Of a DNA stretch of 64,000 nt, positions 36,001-51,000 are shown one piece after another. The notes under the pieces are model-generated. The model was not told the DNA's origin and did not search any database. It saw only the letters and a program-made list of their open reading frames with translations. The translations under genes and the position numbers were made by a program. Source of the stretch: Clitoria ternatea (Eukaryota > Streptophyta > Magnoliopsida > Fabales > Fabaceae); assembly GCA_037962975.1 (NCBI GenBank), contig CM075669.1, forward strand, positions 80,210,001-80,274,000, given 5' to 3'. The stretch's first letter is position 1; each line of letters starts with the position of its first letter.

Positions 36001-39000
36001 ATAACTAGTTATTTCACTTACTAGGGTTTACCTATATTGTCTCATGTCATGTGAGTGTGCAACTGTGCATAGCTATTAAGCCTCTTATATGGTGACTGTT
36101 TGTGTCTTTTAAAATGTTGATAGAAATTTACTCTCAAGGGTTTGTTACTGATTTGTAATGTGCATGTTTAATTGTAGGGTGCAGCAGGAGTCAGTTGATG
36201 ATGCCGAAAGAAATCATTTTCTTGTCAACTATGTTGATTGTGCTTTTGATGATTTTGGTGGTCGTCAACCGCCTGTATATCCCGGTCTGTCCACTGTATG
36301 GGGAAGCTTGGCACGAAGTAAGGTACTGACATGTTCATTATCATTTGTTTATTCCTCACTCCTTGTTTGTTGCAATAATATCTCTCCTTACATGCCTGTC
36401 TTGATTTTCATTATGCTTAAGAAAGAAGCTGTTAAATCACATTAAGATGGTATTAGAGCCTATCCTAGATCCGTTGTTGGGTCACCTATGTTGTCCATGC
36501 TCCATTCTTGAGTGTGGGACTTATTAACACACTCCTTCGCGCTTAGGAATGGAGCGCGGATGAATACAAGTGGCCAGTGGGACTTATTAACACACCCTTT
36601 TGCGTTCAGGAATAGAGTGTGGATGAATACGGGTGGCCCGTTGGACTTATAGAACACCCCCCACACTTAGGAATGAAACGTGGACAACATGGGTGACCCA
36701 ACAAGATAGACTCTGATACCATCTTAAATTTGGCTATTATGCCTATCCTAGATTCGTTGTCAGGTATTGAGCCTAACTTAATCCTAAAAACTAACTCATA
36801 GAATGAGGATTACCCTCCACCTTATATACTTTTGATTGACCATATCTCTAGTCAATGTGGGACTTTCAACAGTGATGATTTGCTGTGTTTGCCTGTTAGG
36901 GGCCCAGTAGGAAGTTGGGATGCCTGAAATTGGTTCTCAGGTTCCTAGATCATGTTTTTAATTATTCAGCACTTAATATTATTTGGTTAAAGAGGTGGCT
37001 GTTAGGTCTACTGTTGTCTGTATGTGCTGCTATACATTTATGGGTGAAAGTGATACAATAGTGTGTAAATCCCTGTTATCCTTTGCTTCCTTTCTCAAGT
37101 TGCATCAATATTCGTCCTTTTCATTGAACCAAAGACTTACCTTCTTCCATGTATTATCTACAATACTGGTGGAATCAGTTTTTAATTGCTATCTCTGATG
37201 GTTTAGCTTGTTATCTTAACCAAGAGCAAAAAGAAATTTGAATTGTTAATTTGTTAGATGATTTCATGCTGTTGTGTGATAATAACAAACAAAATCAGTT
37301 AATTAGTGTGATGTCTCAAATAAATGTGTTTCACCCTCAAGCTTAGTAAATGGAATGGGTTCATTTTGCAGGCCAAAGGGTATCGTGTTGGACCTGTGTA
37401 TGATGATGTTTTGGCAATGGCGTGGTTTTTTCTGGAGCTAATTGTTAAATCAATGGCATTGGAGAAGACTCGCTTGTTCTATCATAGTCTTCCAATAGGT
37501 ACTTTAAAAACTTATCACCTCAGAAATCTATGACCTTGTATAAAATTTTAATCCATTTCCCCTTATTCACTCAATTTTATGTTGTTATCCCATTATTAAG
37601 CAATTTGGTATAATTTGGCTAGGGGAGTGAGCTTGGTCTTTCCAAGCTTGCCCTTCCAAATTTGGCTTTAACAATGGTTTAGGTTTCTCATTGGCTTGTC
37701 TATTTGAAATTTAAAAGCCTGTAAACTAGACCCTGGCTTGTTTAACACATGGATTAAATGGGGTAGGTTATTTATCTTCCAATATATGTATACTTGGAGA
37801 AAATATGTTGATTTTGTGTTCTAATCCATACTTAGTTGATAAATGGGTAACGTTACATGTTTCATTTCACTTAAATTTTTATTTGTCTTCCTCTACCCCT
37901 ATCTATTAGGCTATCCTTCATTTGATCATCTTTACCTGTGAGCACATCTATATTTTGTATAAATATTGGTTTTGAATATAAATATCAACGTTTCTTATTG
38001 GAATCACACTATTTTATACTTTATTTTCCTTTACACATGTCCATATCCATTTTTCTTGGTACCTTTGTGAACTTGCCAACTTTTGAACAGACATCTATGT
38101 TTATCTGTTCGCCCTGTGATTTGTTGCAAGCCTACAGTCAAGCACCCTACCCTTTCATATTGCTTTGTGCTCACAAAAAATATTGAATTTTAAGTAGAGA
38201 AGGAATTTAAATGCAACTAAACAGTTTAGACTAGTAGTATTAGTTTGGTTGACCCATTGCTTCAAAATTCAAATTAGTGACATCAATATTTGGCACTCCT
38301 CTCTGAATTGGCATAGATTTTGGTTTGCATTTGATCTTAATCTTTTGTTTGATGTTGAAAAGGTGAGGATATACCACCAATGCAGTTGAAGGATGGTGTA
38401 TTCAGATGTATAATGCAGCTGTATGATTGCCTTCTTACTGAGGTTCATGAGCGTTGTAAGAAGGGTTTAAGCTTGGCAAAGCGACTAAACAGTAGCTTAG
38501 CCTTCTTTTGTTATGATCTTCTATCCATTATAGAGCCACGGCAAGTTTTTGAGTTGGTATGCCATTTATGCTACTTTTTCTCTTTGTTTCTTGAGAACTT
38601 CTCAATAAGGGGATTATGCGAACAACATACACTTGTGATATAACCAAACTTTAATGCATATTGCCTCCATTCCTGTTTTCCTTCCATGATATAAACATTT
38701 TCTTTCTAGTAGATTAGCATTGTATCATTGTAAAGATCGTTTTTGGGGACACCAGTACTAGTTTGGTCTATTCAAATAATCAACTGTTAGGTATTTTACG
38801 TAATATATGAAAGGTCTTGAATAAATTATTTTTATAATAAGTTTGATGCATGAGTTTTATGGGCCAACATGAGGAAGTCTTAGAGATGTGAATTTTATAT
38901 AAAAGTCTTGGTTTAGTGTGTCAGGAGAATATAGTAATTAGGAAAATTGGATGTTTTCTGTGGTATAGTTTAGAGACAGAGTTTACAGCTTAAGCTTCTA

Positions 39001-42000
39001 ATAGGCATCAGCACCTATTTGATGAGAAGGGTGAATTGTTTTAACTGTGAAAATAGAGCAAGTACAGCAACATAAGAGCAGTATTTCTCCCAGCCAGATA
39101 TAATTCCTTTGGCCCTAAGCGAAATGTTAAAAATGAATCTCAAGACCCCGTATTGTTTCTTTTATGATTTTATTTATACTTGTATTCTTTCTCATATATA
39201 TCCTTTTTCTTACTATAGCAAATTCACCTCTCTAACTCTCCCCCCTAAAGCCACCTCCTTGCCCTTAGAGAATATGTCTGAAGGTTTTTTCATAATAGAC
39301 CCAGCGTTTGTTGTATTTGAGTTCCTATAAGCTTTTGTTTGTCAAATCTGTGATGTGGTTGCTTATGCATGCTAAATCTTGTTTTACCTGGATGGTGCCT
39401 CTTTTTGTCATGGTGTTTTTACCGAAATTTTTCCATGCTTTTATTCTGTGGCTGTGACTTAATACCAAACTTATTGTCTACTGCAGGTATCATTATATCT
39501 TGATAAGTTTTCTGGTGTATGTCAATCAGTTCTTCATGAGTGCAAACTTACCTTTTTACAAATAATATGTGACCATGATCTTTTTGTGGAAATGCCTGGG
39601 AGGGACCCTTCAGATAGGTATTCTATTATGTTTTTGACATAGGCCCTGTTAGGGTGGTTGTGAGCTTCTGGTTTTTTGTTTTTAAAAGTTAATTTGAAAA
39701 TAAAATTTATTCGAATAAAATAGTTTCAAATTCTTTTTAGTACATTTTCTATACAGCTTGAAAGCTACATATCAAAACCATAAAAGTGGTTTTTGATTTT
39801 CAGTTGAGTTTAAAAGTTATCCTTTTGACTTTAAAAAAACTGGAAACTAAAAAACCACTCTAAATAGGGCCTTAGTTTTTATGATTCATGCAGTGAGAAT
39901 TTTAGCTTAGATTTTTGAGCCATATCATGCATGATATATTCCTATAACATAGTTTACTGATCATAGCCTGTTTTAGTTGACCTGTGATGACCTATATAAT
40001 TGGATCTTGTTTTCTTTCAATGATGTGAAACTATGCTATACTTTATTGAAATCGGGGATGGTATTTTTTGAATTTGGATATTGGGCCTAACTCAATCTTA
40101 AAAGCTAGCTCATAGGATGAAGATTACTCTCATCTTATATACTTTTAGTTGACTATATCTCTAGATATTATGAGACTTTCAACACACCCTTTCACGCTTA
40201 GGAATTGAGTGTGGACAAATACGGGGTCGCCCATGGGACTTATCAAACACCCTCGCGCTCATAAATGGAGAGTGGACAACTATGGATGGCCTAGTAATGG
40301 ATATATAATAGGCTCTGATACCATCTTGAATTTGGATATTGGACCTAATTCAATCCTAAAAGCTGACTCATAGGATGAAGATTACCCTCACTTAATATAC
40401 TTTTAATTGGCCATATCTATAGGCAATGTGAAACTTTAAACGGTATTTATTGTTTAATGAACTGGTTACTGTGTGCCTGGAGAAATTCTGGAATTTTGTG
40501 TATAATTCATCCCCAGATATTTTAATTGGTATTTCTCATGTTTTAGGAACTACCTCTCTTCTGTATTAATACAAGAACTCTTTGTTACTTGGGATCATGA
40601 AGATTTGTCTCTAAGAGCAAAGGTGAGTTTAGTTATACTAAAGTAGTAGTGATTTTGTTCTGCCTGGTGAAAATTTTATCGTCTGTAATTCATAGTGTTT
40701 TAATTAGTCATTAACATCCTTGTCTATCCATTTGTAGGCGGCAAGAATCTTGGTAGTGCTCTTGTGCAAACATGAGTTTGATGTGAGATACCAGAAGCCT
40801 GAAGATAAGTTGTATATTGCTCAGCTATACTTCCCACTTGTTGGACAGGTGTATAAAATTATTACAATTTCAATTTGCTTACATCTTATTCCTTTTGTTA
40901 AAGGTTTATGTGGAGTTTTACCCTTTCCAATCACTTTTCATTTGGATATTTGGTTTTAAGAAATTTATTTGATTTAACATTCTTGAACAATCTTAGAAAT
41001 TGTGTTTTAAGGTTCAAAATCTGCAAGGATTTTGTCAGCTTGTGCTGGTAAATGCTTATACAATGTTAATTGGCATCTTATGTAAAGATGGTCACTGCTA
41101 AAAACATGACCATAATGCTTCTAAGACCTGGGCAATCCTCCCCCTTTTGGGATAGCTTTTGCGGTGTTATGATGTCAAAGGCTATTCATTCTTGATGTTG
41201 AGCTCATAGTAGCCAATCCCAAATCGCGTCGTGACGTGGCTGACCCCTAAACCGGGATTCCTTTGTCACAGAGCAAATCACAGATGCAATTTAATACTAT
41301 CGCGGGGTAAAACACAAACATGTAAATATGCACAAAAGGGAAGAAAGAGTATAAAATAAAGGGAGACAGTGGCTGTCGGAGGCCAACAATGACTCTTGGA
41401 GCTTGCAGCAGGTGATTGGAGCTAGTTTGGAGGTCGCCGGAGATGGAAATGAGGATGGGGTTGCTCACCGAAGACAGAAATGAGGGTGAGTGTGCTTGTC
41501 GGAGACGGAAATGAGGGTGAGTGTGCTTGCCGGAGATAGAAATGGGGGTTTTGTGGAAGAGGAGAGGGTGAAAGGTAGAGGAGATGATGCAAAGAAGGAG
41601 AGATGAAGATGGGTTTTTTTGAAAACCCTTAAGTTAAAAGAGAGGGAAAGATAAACTTACCCTTTTATCTTTAAGTGATTCCCAAAACGACTTAGTTTTG
41701 GATTCTTGAAAGAATAGCACCGTGATTTCCTGTGATTCGTGACGCCGCGATCGCGCCTGTGTCAGCCGCGATTCACGCTGGTCCACAACAGCCACCGTGA
41801 AAGAAGAATCGCAGGGAGGGGTCGTGACGTAACGTTGCGCCGTGATCGTGGTGACAATTCTGCGATTTGACTACTATGGTTGAGCTATCTGCAAATGTCG
41901 AATTATGAACTTTACCACTATGCTCTAGATGATCAGTCTTGGGCTTGAGGGGATGTGTTAAGATATTTCACACCAAGTAGAAATATAACCAAAATACCTC

Positions 42001-45000
42001 ATTTAATGCTTGGGAAATTCTCCACCTTCAGTTCTTGTATGCGTTGTGTCAATCAAATCCATTTCTAATATGATTAATACAATAGCTATTGGCCCCTTGT
42101 GAGTTTAGTTCTAACAAGTGTCTATGTTTTTGGAAGATGAAACTTGTTTGTAAACTTGCCATTGGTATTTGTCTCATGTGATAACAACATATATTTGGTG
42201 GTATTTGGGATTAGGAATAAACTACAAAAAATATATACCTTTTTTTCTTTGTCATGGATGTGAAAGAGTTCTTGATGGCCAGCTTTATATACATTCAAAC
42301 CAGAGAACATTTAATGTGTTAGGATGGCTTTGTAGTTCCCTTTCATTTTTCAGGTTGCACTGCTGGATTCCTTTTTTAGCCCAAAACTTAATAAATAGTA
42401 ATACATGGTGTATATCATTTTTCCATTAGCACAATTTTTTTTTTCAAGATTGAAGTATTGTGTCAGGGCTGGTTATATGGGATTTAATGGCTGAGTGATA
42501 GAACTGAGAGAATCCATTGAAGACAGAGAATTTAGAGAAGATAAGAGAGACTGCATGACAAAATTGTATTGAGAGAAAGAGCGAGCACATGATTTATAGG
42601 AGAGGTTATGCTAACAGAATTCTGTTATGACTCATAACAGAACTGACCAGAAATAAGGTCAGGGGGCTCACTCTGTTCTAACAGAGTTCTAACTATATCT
42701 CTAACATTCCCTTGTGTAAGTCCATCCCAGATTTACATGAGAAACAATACACAAATGAAACTATATCTCTAACACTGAGAGACTAGAATAGTTGAATTCT
42801 GAGTGTTTTTACTTTCTAGTATATTTGTATATGGGTTTCAGCATTGAGGTTATTCTTTGATATGTCACATATTTTGGGCCTCGGGACTGACATATTTTGC
42901 AGTAGATAGCATATTACTTTGGCAATGTTCGAGAACAATAATGTAAAAAAAGGAAATATTTGTCTTAGGTCTACCTGCCCTCCTGATCCTAACAAATGTA
43001 AATGTGGTTTTGCCTTCCTAAATTTTTCAGATTTAATTTGAATTTTTTTGAAGGGATCTTTCATGGAAAATAGCTGAAACAAGCAGGCGTTTAATCATAT
43101 TATATATATATGTATATATAATTATTTCTTGACTTCAATTTCTCTTATGTATTTTTGTTGGTCTTTTCAGATATTAGATGAAATGCCTGTTTTCTACAAC
43201 CTCAATTCTGTTGAAAAGCGTGAGGTTTCAATTGTAATTTTGCAAATAGTTCGAAACCTTGATGATGCATCACTTGTCAAGGCATGGCAGCAAAGCATTG
43301 CCCGCACCAGATTGTTTTTTAAGCTCATGGAGGAATGCTTGCTTCTATTTGAGGTTGCACTTTATGCTGTAACTTGTTATTCACTTGAATCATGTGATTG
43401 ATTGCCTTTGATTTATAGCTTTTGGGGTTGTCGAACAATTTGGATGGCTAACCTTTCTCTGGCCTGTACTTTTTTTTTGTCAATTGTCATAGTTGTTCTG
43501 TTAACTCAAGCTTGTTTAACAGCACAAAAAGCCAGCTGATGGCATGTTACTTGGCTCCAGTTCTCGCAACCCAGTTGGGGAGGCACCCGCATCCCCCAAG
43601 TACTCTGATAGACTATCTCCTGCAATCAACAACTATCTGTCCGAGGCTTCGAGGCAGGAAGTCAGGGTGAGCCAACTGCTGTGTAACTAATTTTCTATTA
43701 CTAGAGAAGTTGTCTTACATATTTTTCTTTTGTTTGATATATTGTTATTGCTTGATTTCATTTTTTTACTCATTTGGCTTTAAGTACTGGATGTAGGTAA
43801 TTGCATTTTGTTCATCTTATGCCTTAAATATTTGTGGCAGCCACAGGGAACACCAGATAATGGTTATTTATGGCAGAGGGTAAATTCCCAGCTAAGCTCC
43901 CCTAGCCAGCCATATTCCTTGAGAGAGGCTCTAGCTCAAGCGCAGTCTTCTAGGATTGGAGCTTCTGCTCAAGCACTTCGAGAATCTTTACATCCGCTTT
44001 TAAGGCAGAAATTGGTATTTTCCCCCCTTTACTTCAAATATAATTGGCTTATTTAGGTTATGTTTCTTTCATTAGTAAAAATTCGTGAAGAAGACCATGG
44101 CATGTTTTTACCAATTCTGCTATATAATTTAATGTTATTAATCATTGTCTGTGAGGCTTCAGTTGTTACTCTATTTTATGTTTCACTCTCATGCTGTTAT
44201 GCTCAATTCCCAATTTAATCTTCATCTGCAATGACATTTTGAACTTTGATGTATTTACTCTTAATTTGGAATGACTTGAGTTTTGAAAATATGTTCTGTA
44301 TATTTCATAAAACACTGTTGCATATATACATAATGCAAGGGAAGATAGAGAGACAACATAAAAGAAAAGGGGTATCCCAAGAAAGCTAAAAAAGGAACAA
44401 AAATATCCTAGCAAATCTGATCTGTCCCTCTACTCTAAGAATAGAAAGGATAGCTATCTAAACTACACAAAAGACTAACACTCCCCCTCAAGCTGGAGCA
44501 TGCTAATCATATGCACCAAGCTTGGAACATATAGACTGAATCCTAGGTTCTCTTAAGGACTTAGTCAAAATATCTGTCGGCTGGTCATTAAAATTGATGA
44601 ACTAGGTGTTAATCTCCTTGGACAGTAGCTTCTCCCGAATAAAATGACAATCAATCTCTGTGTTTAGTTCTCTCATGAAAAACTGGATTAGGGGCAATAT
44701 GAAGAGCAGCTTGATTATCATAGTATGACATTATTTGTTCAACTTCACAAAATCTCAGCTCTTGAAGAAATTGTTTAATCCATGTAAGTTCACATGTAAC
44801 CATAGCCATAGACCTATATTTAGCCTCTACACTGGACCGAGCGACAAAATTTTGTTTCTTGCTCTTCCAAGAGATAATATTCCCTCTAATGAAAACATAA
44901 TATCTTGAGGTAGATCTTCTGTCTATGGGACAACCAGCCTAATCAACATCACAATATCTTGAAAGCTGAGTGTTACCCTTGTCTTGATACAACAATCCCT

Positions 45001-48000
45001 GTTCTGGAGCCTTTTCCAGATATTTGAGAATATGTATGACAACGTTCCAATGATCAACATGGAGATTTTGCATAAGTTGACTAACAACCCCAACAACAAA
45101 GGAAATATCAGGTCTTGTAATGGTAAGGTAAATAAGTTTTCCATTAGTCTCCTATATATCTTGGGATCATGGTAGGTTTCACCTTGATTTGCCATGAGCT
45201 TCTGATTCGGTTCCATAGGACTATCAACTGGTCTACAATTTTCCAAACCCGTTTCCCCCAGAATATCAAGAGCATACTTTCTTTGTGAGGTCGCAACACC
45301 ATCTTTTGATTGAGCTACTTTAATATCGAGAAAGTACTTAAAATAACCCAGGTCTTTGGTTTGAAAATGACTAAATAAGTGTTTTTTTAACTAAGATATC
45401 TTAGCAACATCATTTCTTATAATCATTATATCATCAACGTAGACAATTAGGTACACACTTCTCAGGAGATGTATAACAAAAAAAAAAAAACAGAATGATC
45501 TACTTCACTTCTTTTAAATCCGAAAAGTTGCACAATATGACTAAATTTACCAAACCTAAATTTACCAAACCAAGCTTAAGGAAATTGTTTCAACCCATAG
45601 AGAGATCGATTTAGTTTGCACACTAAGCCATACTCCCCTTGAGCAACAAATCCAGGAGGTTGCTCCATATAAATTTCCTCCTCGAGATCACCGTGAAGGA
45701 AAGCATTTTTAATGTCAAGATGATGGAGAGGTCAATGATGCATGGCATCCATAGCAAGAAACAAATGAACTGTGGTGATTTTGGCCACAGGAGAGAATCT
45801 ATCACAGTAATCAAGACCATAGATCTGAGTGTATCCTTTGGTGACTAATCGGGCTTTAAGGCGATCAACAGTACCATCAGGTCCGACTTTAATAGCATAG
45901 ATCCACCTGCAACAAACAGTTTTCTTTCCAGGAGAAAGAGGAACAAGCTCCCAAGTTCCGTTGTGTTCAAGAGCCTGCATTTCATCAACCGTGGCCTGTC
46001 GCCATCCAGGATGACCAAGTGCCTCATGAATAGTTTTAGGAACAGTAAGAGAGGACAAGGAGATAACAAAAGAAAAGTATGAAGGAGACAACCGATGATA
46101 ACTCAAGAAATTATGAATTCGATGAGGGTTACGAGTTGAACGATTACCTTTCCTAAGGGCAATGGGCCAGGTTAAGGTAGAATTAGGAGAGTCAATGGAA
46201 GAGGAAGGAGCCATGGTTGGAGGATTTGTTGGAGGAGGAACGAGATCACGAGAAGACTCAGGTAAAGGAGAAACAGCCCGCCGTGTCTCGCATTGATATG
46301 TAATGAGAGGTGGAGAAGCAACTTCAACAGAACTGGATTGGATTAGACGGAGTTTCACTAGCACTTTGGTGGGAGTCACTTATCAGACCAAATGATGGAA
46401 CAGGAAGAACAATGTTGAAGGGAAGAAGAGTAGTCTTTGGTAGGTTGGAAGAAGAGTGTGTCCTCAAAGAAGGAGATATCAGCTGACATATAATACCGTT
46501 TAGTAGTTGGAGAATAACATCTGTAACCCTTTTGAAGACAAGAATATCCCAAAAAGGCACATTTAATAGCTTTAGCAGAAAGTTTGTCTAAACTTGGAGT
46601 AAGATCATGAACAAAACAAGTACAACCAAATACCTCGGGAGAGACATGAAATAGTGGATCATGGGGTAAGATAATGGAGTGAGGGATTTGATTTTCAAGG
46701 GAGGAAGAAGGTATCCTGTAACAAGCCGTGAGAACTGGATCTCCCCAATGATGAACCTGAACATTCGAGTTTAACATTAGGGAGCGTGAAATTTCAAGGA
46801 GATGACGATTCTTCCTCTCTGCTATGCCATTTTATTGTGGAGTATGAGGACATATGGACTGATGTAAAATACCTTGTGAAGATAAAAAAGAGGACAAATC
46901 ATGGGAAAAATATTCTTTAGCATTATTACTTTGGAAAATTCAATTGTTTTCCCAAATTGGTTCTTAATCTCATTAAAGAAGGGCATGAAGACAGATAAAA
47001 GTTCAAATCTATCTTTCATTAAATAAACCCAAGTACATCGAGAAAACTCGTCAATGAAGGCTACAAAATATCTGAAACCAAAAGATGGGACACAGCTTGG
47101 ACTCCAAATGTCAAAATGAATGGTAGAAAAAGCTGAGTTACATCTTTCCTTAGTTTGTTGAGGAAAAGTTGCCCTAACATGTTTTTCTAATTGACATGAT
47201 TCACATTGTAAGACTTGAAGCTGCTTAAGACTAAGAACCATCATCTTCAACTTTGCTAAACTTGGGTGAACCAGACGATCATGCAAACGTTTCGGTGTTG
47301 ACGTTGCAAAACAAGACATAGGAGGGCTGGATTTTAAGTAATAAAGACCTCGTTCACGTCGTTCGCCAATTAGACGACCCGTATCATGTTCCTGAATAAC
47401 TAAAGAATTAGCATTAAAAGTTACTAAACAATTTAATGAGCGAGTTAAGTGACTCAAGGAGATTAAATTTTAGGGACAATGAGGAATGGACAACACAATT
47501 TGATTTTAAAGAGGAAGACAAAGGAACTTGACCAAATCCTTGAGATAACCTGAGATCCATTTGCTACAGTAACAAAGTGAGGGACTTTTAGAGAAGAGAT
47601 AGATGAGAATGAAGATTTGTTACTAGAATATGGTCAGAATTACCTGAGTCAAGTATTTAAGAACTGCGACCCTCAGTAGATTGAGAAATACATGCTGTTG
47701 CTTGGCACTGAAACTGAAGGAGATTGGGCTAGAATGCTGGATTTTTCATATTTAAGCTTCAAATATTCTTGGTATTTCTCATTAGAAAACTTAGATTCTG
47801 CTTTTTCATATTTAGATACATGTGCTACTTTGTTGGGAAAACCGTGTGAGGAGTAACAATTCTCGAGTATGACCCATCCTATTGCAATAAGTGCATTAAG
47901 GACGTCCACTCCTTCTACCACGACCTCCTCCGTTGTTGCGACCTCCTCCTTTATCGCGCGGTGCTGCCAAGGTTGATGTTTCCACAACTTTAGCTGAGTT

Positions 48001-51000
48001 TTCATCTTTCAACAAGTTGGGCACACGAAGGAGTCCAGTAACAAGAGTGTCCATTGATGAGACCCAATTCGGCAAGGATTTGATCACACACATGATCAAA
48101 ATCTGAATACAAACTTCTCAAGATAAAGACCATGTAAAGTTTATCCAGTTTTTTATTAGCTTCCTCCACTAAATCAGCCACAAGAAATCTTTTAAGTTCT
48201 TCCACAACAGCCCAAGCTTTACCTACATGTGCAATCATATCATGGTTGGTTTGTTTTAGGGTAGCAACCTTTTGGGTTGCATCAAAAAGCTGTTGAATGT
48301 CATTGGCAAATATATCCCGAGCTTTCTTCCAAAAGGAGCAACATGTTTTGAATGATCTAAGAATTTCCAAAACATTTGGCTCAAAAGATTGCCATAACAC
48401 AACACATAATTGGAAGACAAGCTTCTCCCACTCAGGTTTCTTGTCATTTGAAACAGCCCTAGCTTCCTTCTCCAAGTGGTCATGGTACCCTTGGCCAAGC
48501 AACCACAACTCCACTGAGGCAGACCAAGACAAGTAATTTTTCCAGTTAAGTTTTGCAGTGGTAATGGTGGGGGTTCCAGAAAAATGGACACAAGACCTGC
48601 AGATGTCATTGTCAAACAGAAGGAGAAGTGGACTTTGTAGAAGGAGAACCCTAACAGAAGAAGAAAAGGAGAAACTGCGGTCCAAGTTCGTCAAAACTTG
48701 AAAACGAGGCTTGGAACAGATCCAGAAGGAGAAACCAAGCCAATTGGGACTGGTCCGGTGAGATTCCAGTCACTGGAGGGTGGCGTGTGGGCGTATCACG
48801 CGCCAGAAAGGGCACTGGACAGTTACGGCGCGTGGTGGGAACTGTGGCCACGTGACCTCCAGGGATGGGTCACTCTCTTCAAGGCGCACCTAATCCTAGG
48901 TTCGTTGGAGACACAGGCACTGGATGCTGGCCGGCGGCGGATGTTGGACAGTGGCAGCGGAAAGAGACCGACTGCAGAGCGGGGTCGTACTCGCTCTGAT
49001 ACCAACTTGAGATTTGAAAATATGTTGTGTATATTTCATAAAACATTGTTGTATATGTACATATAATACAAGGGAAGATAGAGAGACAACATAAAAGAAA
49101 AGGGGTATCCAAGGAAAGCTAAAAAAGGAACAAAAATATCCTAGTAAATCTGACCTGTCCCTCTAAGAATAGAAAGGACAGCTATCTAAACTACACAAAA
49201 GACTAATATTTTAACAGAATGGATTTCCACTTCCTTGTGTGTGCATGTTTCTGTTTTTTGTTTGCATCTGGTAACTGACATGTCTCTTTTCTTTTGGCAT
49301 GGGTGTCCATATATTGTAGGAACTTTGGGAGGAAAACTTAAGTGCCTCTGTTAGTCTTCAAGTTTTGGAGGTGACTGAGAAATTCTCCACTATGGCAGCA
49401 TCCCATAGCATTGCTACTGATTATGGAAAACTTGATTGCATCACTGCTGTGTTCATGAGCTTTTTATCAAGAAATCAGCCGTTGACTTTTTGGAAAGCAT
49501 TTTTTCCTGTATTTCACAGTGTGTTTGATTTGCATGGGGCAACTTTGATGGCAAGGGAAAATGATCGTTTCCTAAAGCAAGTCACTTTCCATCTCCTTCG
49601 GCTTGCAGTTTTCCGAAACGAAAACATCAGGAGAAGGGCAGTTGTTGGGCTTCAAATACTTGTGAGGGTATGTTTTTCATTATTTAAATTTAAAATGTTA
49701 CTCTTTGGTTTCTTATCATATCAGTCTAAGCCTTGTTTTTTGATTTCTCCAATTTGTGCAGAGTTCATTTCATTACTTTATGCAGACAGCAAGATTGAGA
49801 GTCATGTTGATTATCACATTGTCAGAGCTAATGTCCGATGTGCAAGTGACTCAGATGAGATCTGATGGAAGCCTAGAAGAAAGTGGTGAGGGGCGGCGAC
49901 TTAGGAAGTCTTTAGATGAAATGAAGGATGAAACTAAAAGTGCTTTGCTATTGAAGGAGTGCGGATTACCTGAGAATGCACTTGTGACAATACCAGAAGA
50001 AATGACAGAGAATAGATGGTCCTGGTCTGAGGTGAAGTATCTCTCTGACAGTCTTCTTTTGGCTCTTGATGCTAGCTTGGAGCATGCCCTGTTGGTAAGT
50101 TTTAATCTTTTATGTGTCATTTTAGGTTTTACTTGAAATGATATCAATTAAGTAGTCATTGTCATTTACTCTGAAACTAGTGACCCTACATTTACTATTT
50201 CAAATACCCAGTCAGTTCTCAGATATATATAGTCTATTCAATTTAATTTAATGTTGTTTTCATTTGTAATCAAGGATAATGAATATAGGATTTTTTCATG
50301 TACTAAATGTCAATTTATCCTCTCCTGTGGAAATATGTAAATAATGGAAATAGCAGTAATGAGAAATTTAGTTTTGTAAGTGTTTCACTTTTTCTGTGGA
50401 CTATGGAGCTTATTTGAGCATATTTTATAAGCGCACTTACAAATGTTTGTTTAGCTTATGATCTTTTCTGTACACTTATTTTGGTTTATCATAATAAAAT
50501 TCTTGGTCATGTGTATGAAAACAAACTCATGTGATAGGTCTTTATAAATAGGTGCTTAAGTTGTTCCCTCAACTGTCTTAGATCTTTGTATAATTCGGCA
50601 TTGCTTTTTCATCTACCTCCTTTTTTAAGCAAATTAATTTATTCGTTTCTTTCTCAAGATGGAGGTGGAAAGAACCTGCCTATTCTTGATGCTTTTTTGT
50701 TCATGGCTTGGTTCTTGATCATTACGTGCTTAATGGGCTTCAGTTTGAAATACTAAGTGTAGTCTCTGGTTCAGGCCCCTGTCATGACTATGGATAGATA
50801 TGCTGCTGCTGAAAGCTTCTATAAACTGGCTATGGCATTTGCCCCAGTCCCGGATCTTCACATAATGTGGTTGCTTCACCTTTGTGATGCGCATCAGGAA
50901 ATGCAGTCATGGGCAGAAGCTGCTCAGTGTGCCGTTGCTGTTGCTGGTGTTGTAATGCAGGTAAATACATGATTTTTTTAATGCATAACCGCTGCAAGCT

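Larger units (their letters stand above)
44277..49208 (-). mobile_element. Ty1/copia retrotransposon in SPK1 intron 25
   Basis: 4,932 bp, antisense to SPK1. LTRs lie at 44277-44480 (204 bp) and 49008-49208 (201 bp). The primer site TTGGTATCAGAGC (initiator-tRNA-Met type) adjoins the right LTR, and a GAGGGGGAG purine tract adjoins the left LTR, both on the minus strand. Gag, integrase, reverse transcriptase and RNase H remnants appear in copia order. By eye the LTRs differ at about 13 substitutions plus a 5-bp gap, so this insertion is far older than the one at 5582. No matching target duplication was found, so one end may be altered. Confidence 0.88.

Noticed and set aside
35580..36060. Possible LTR-like repeat in SPK1 intron 16
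   Set aside because: TATTTATA and CT-rich words suggest a solo LTR, but no borders, duplication or primer site could be found.
48995..49007. tRNA gene suggested by a tRNA-Met-complementary motif
   Set aside because: Only a primer-binding site (TTGGTATCAGAGC on the minus strand) is present, not a cloverleaf. No tRNA gene was found in the window.
48698..49066. 122-residue + ORF between gag and the 5' LTR of the intron-25 copia
   Set aside because: Covers the element's untranslated leader, primer site and LTR in antisense; no domain is visible.
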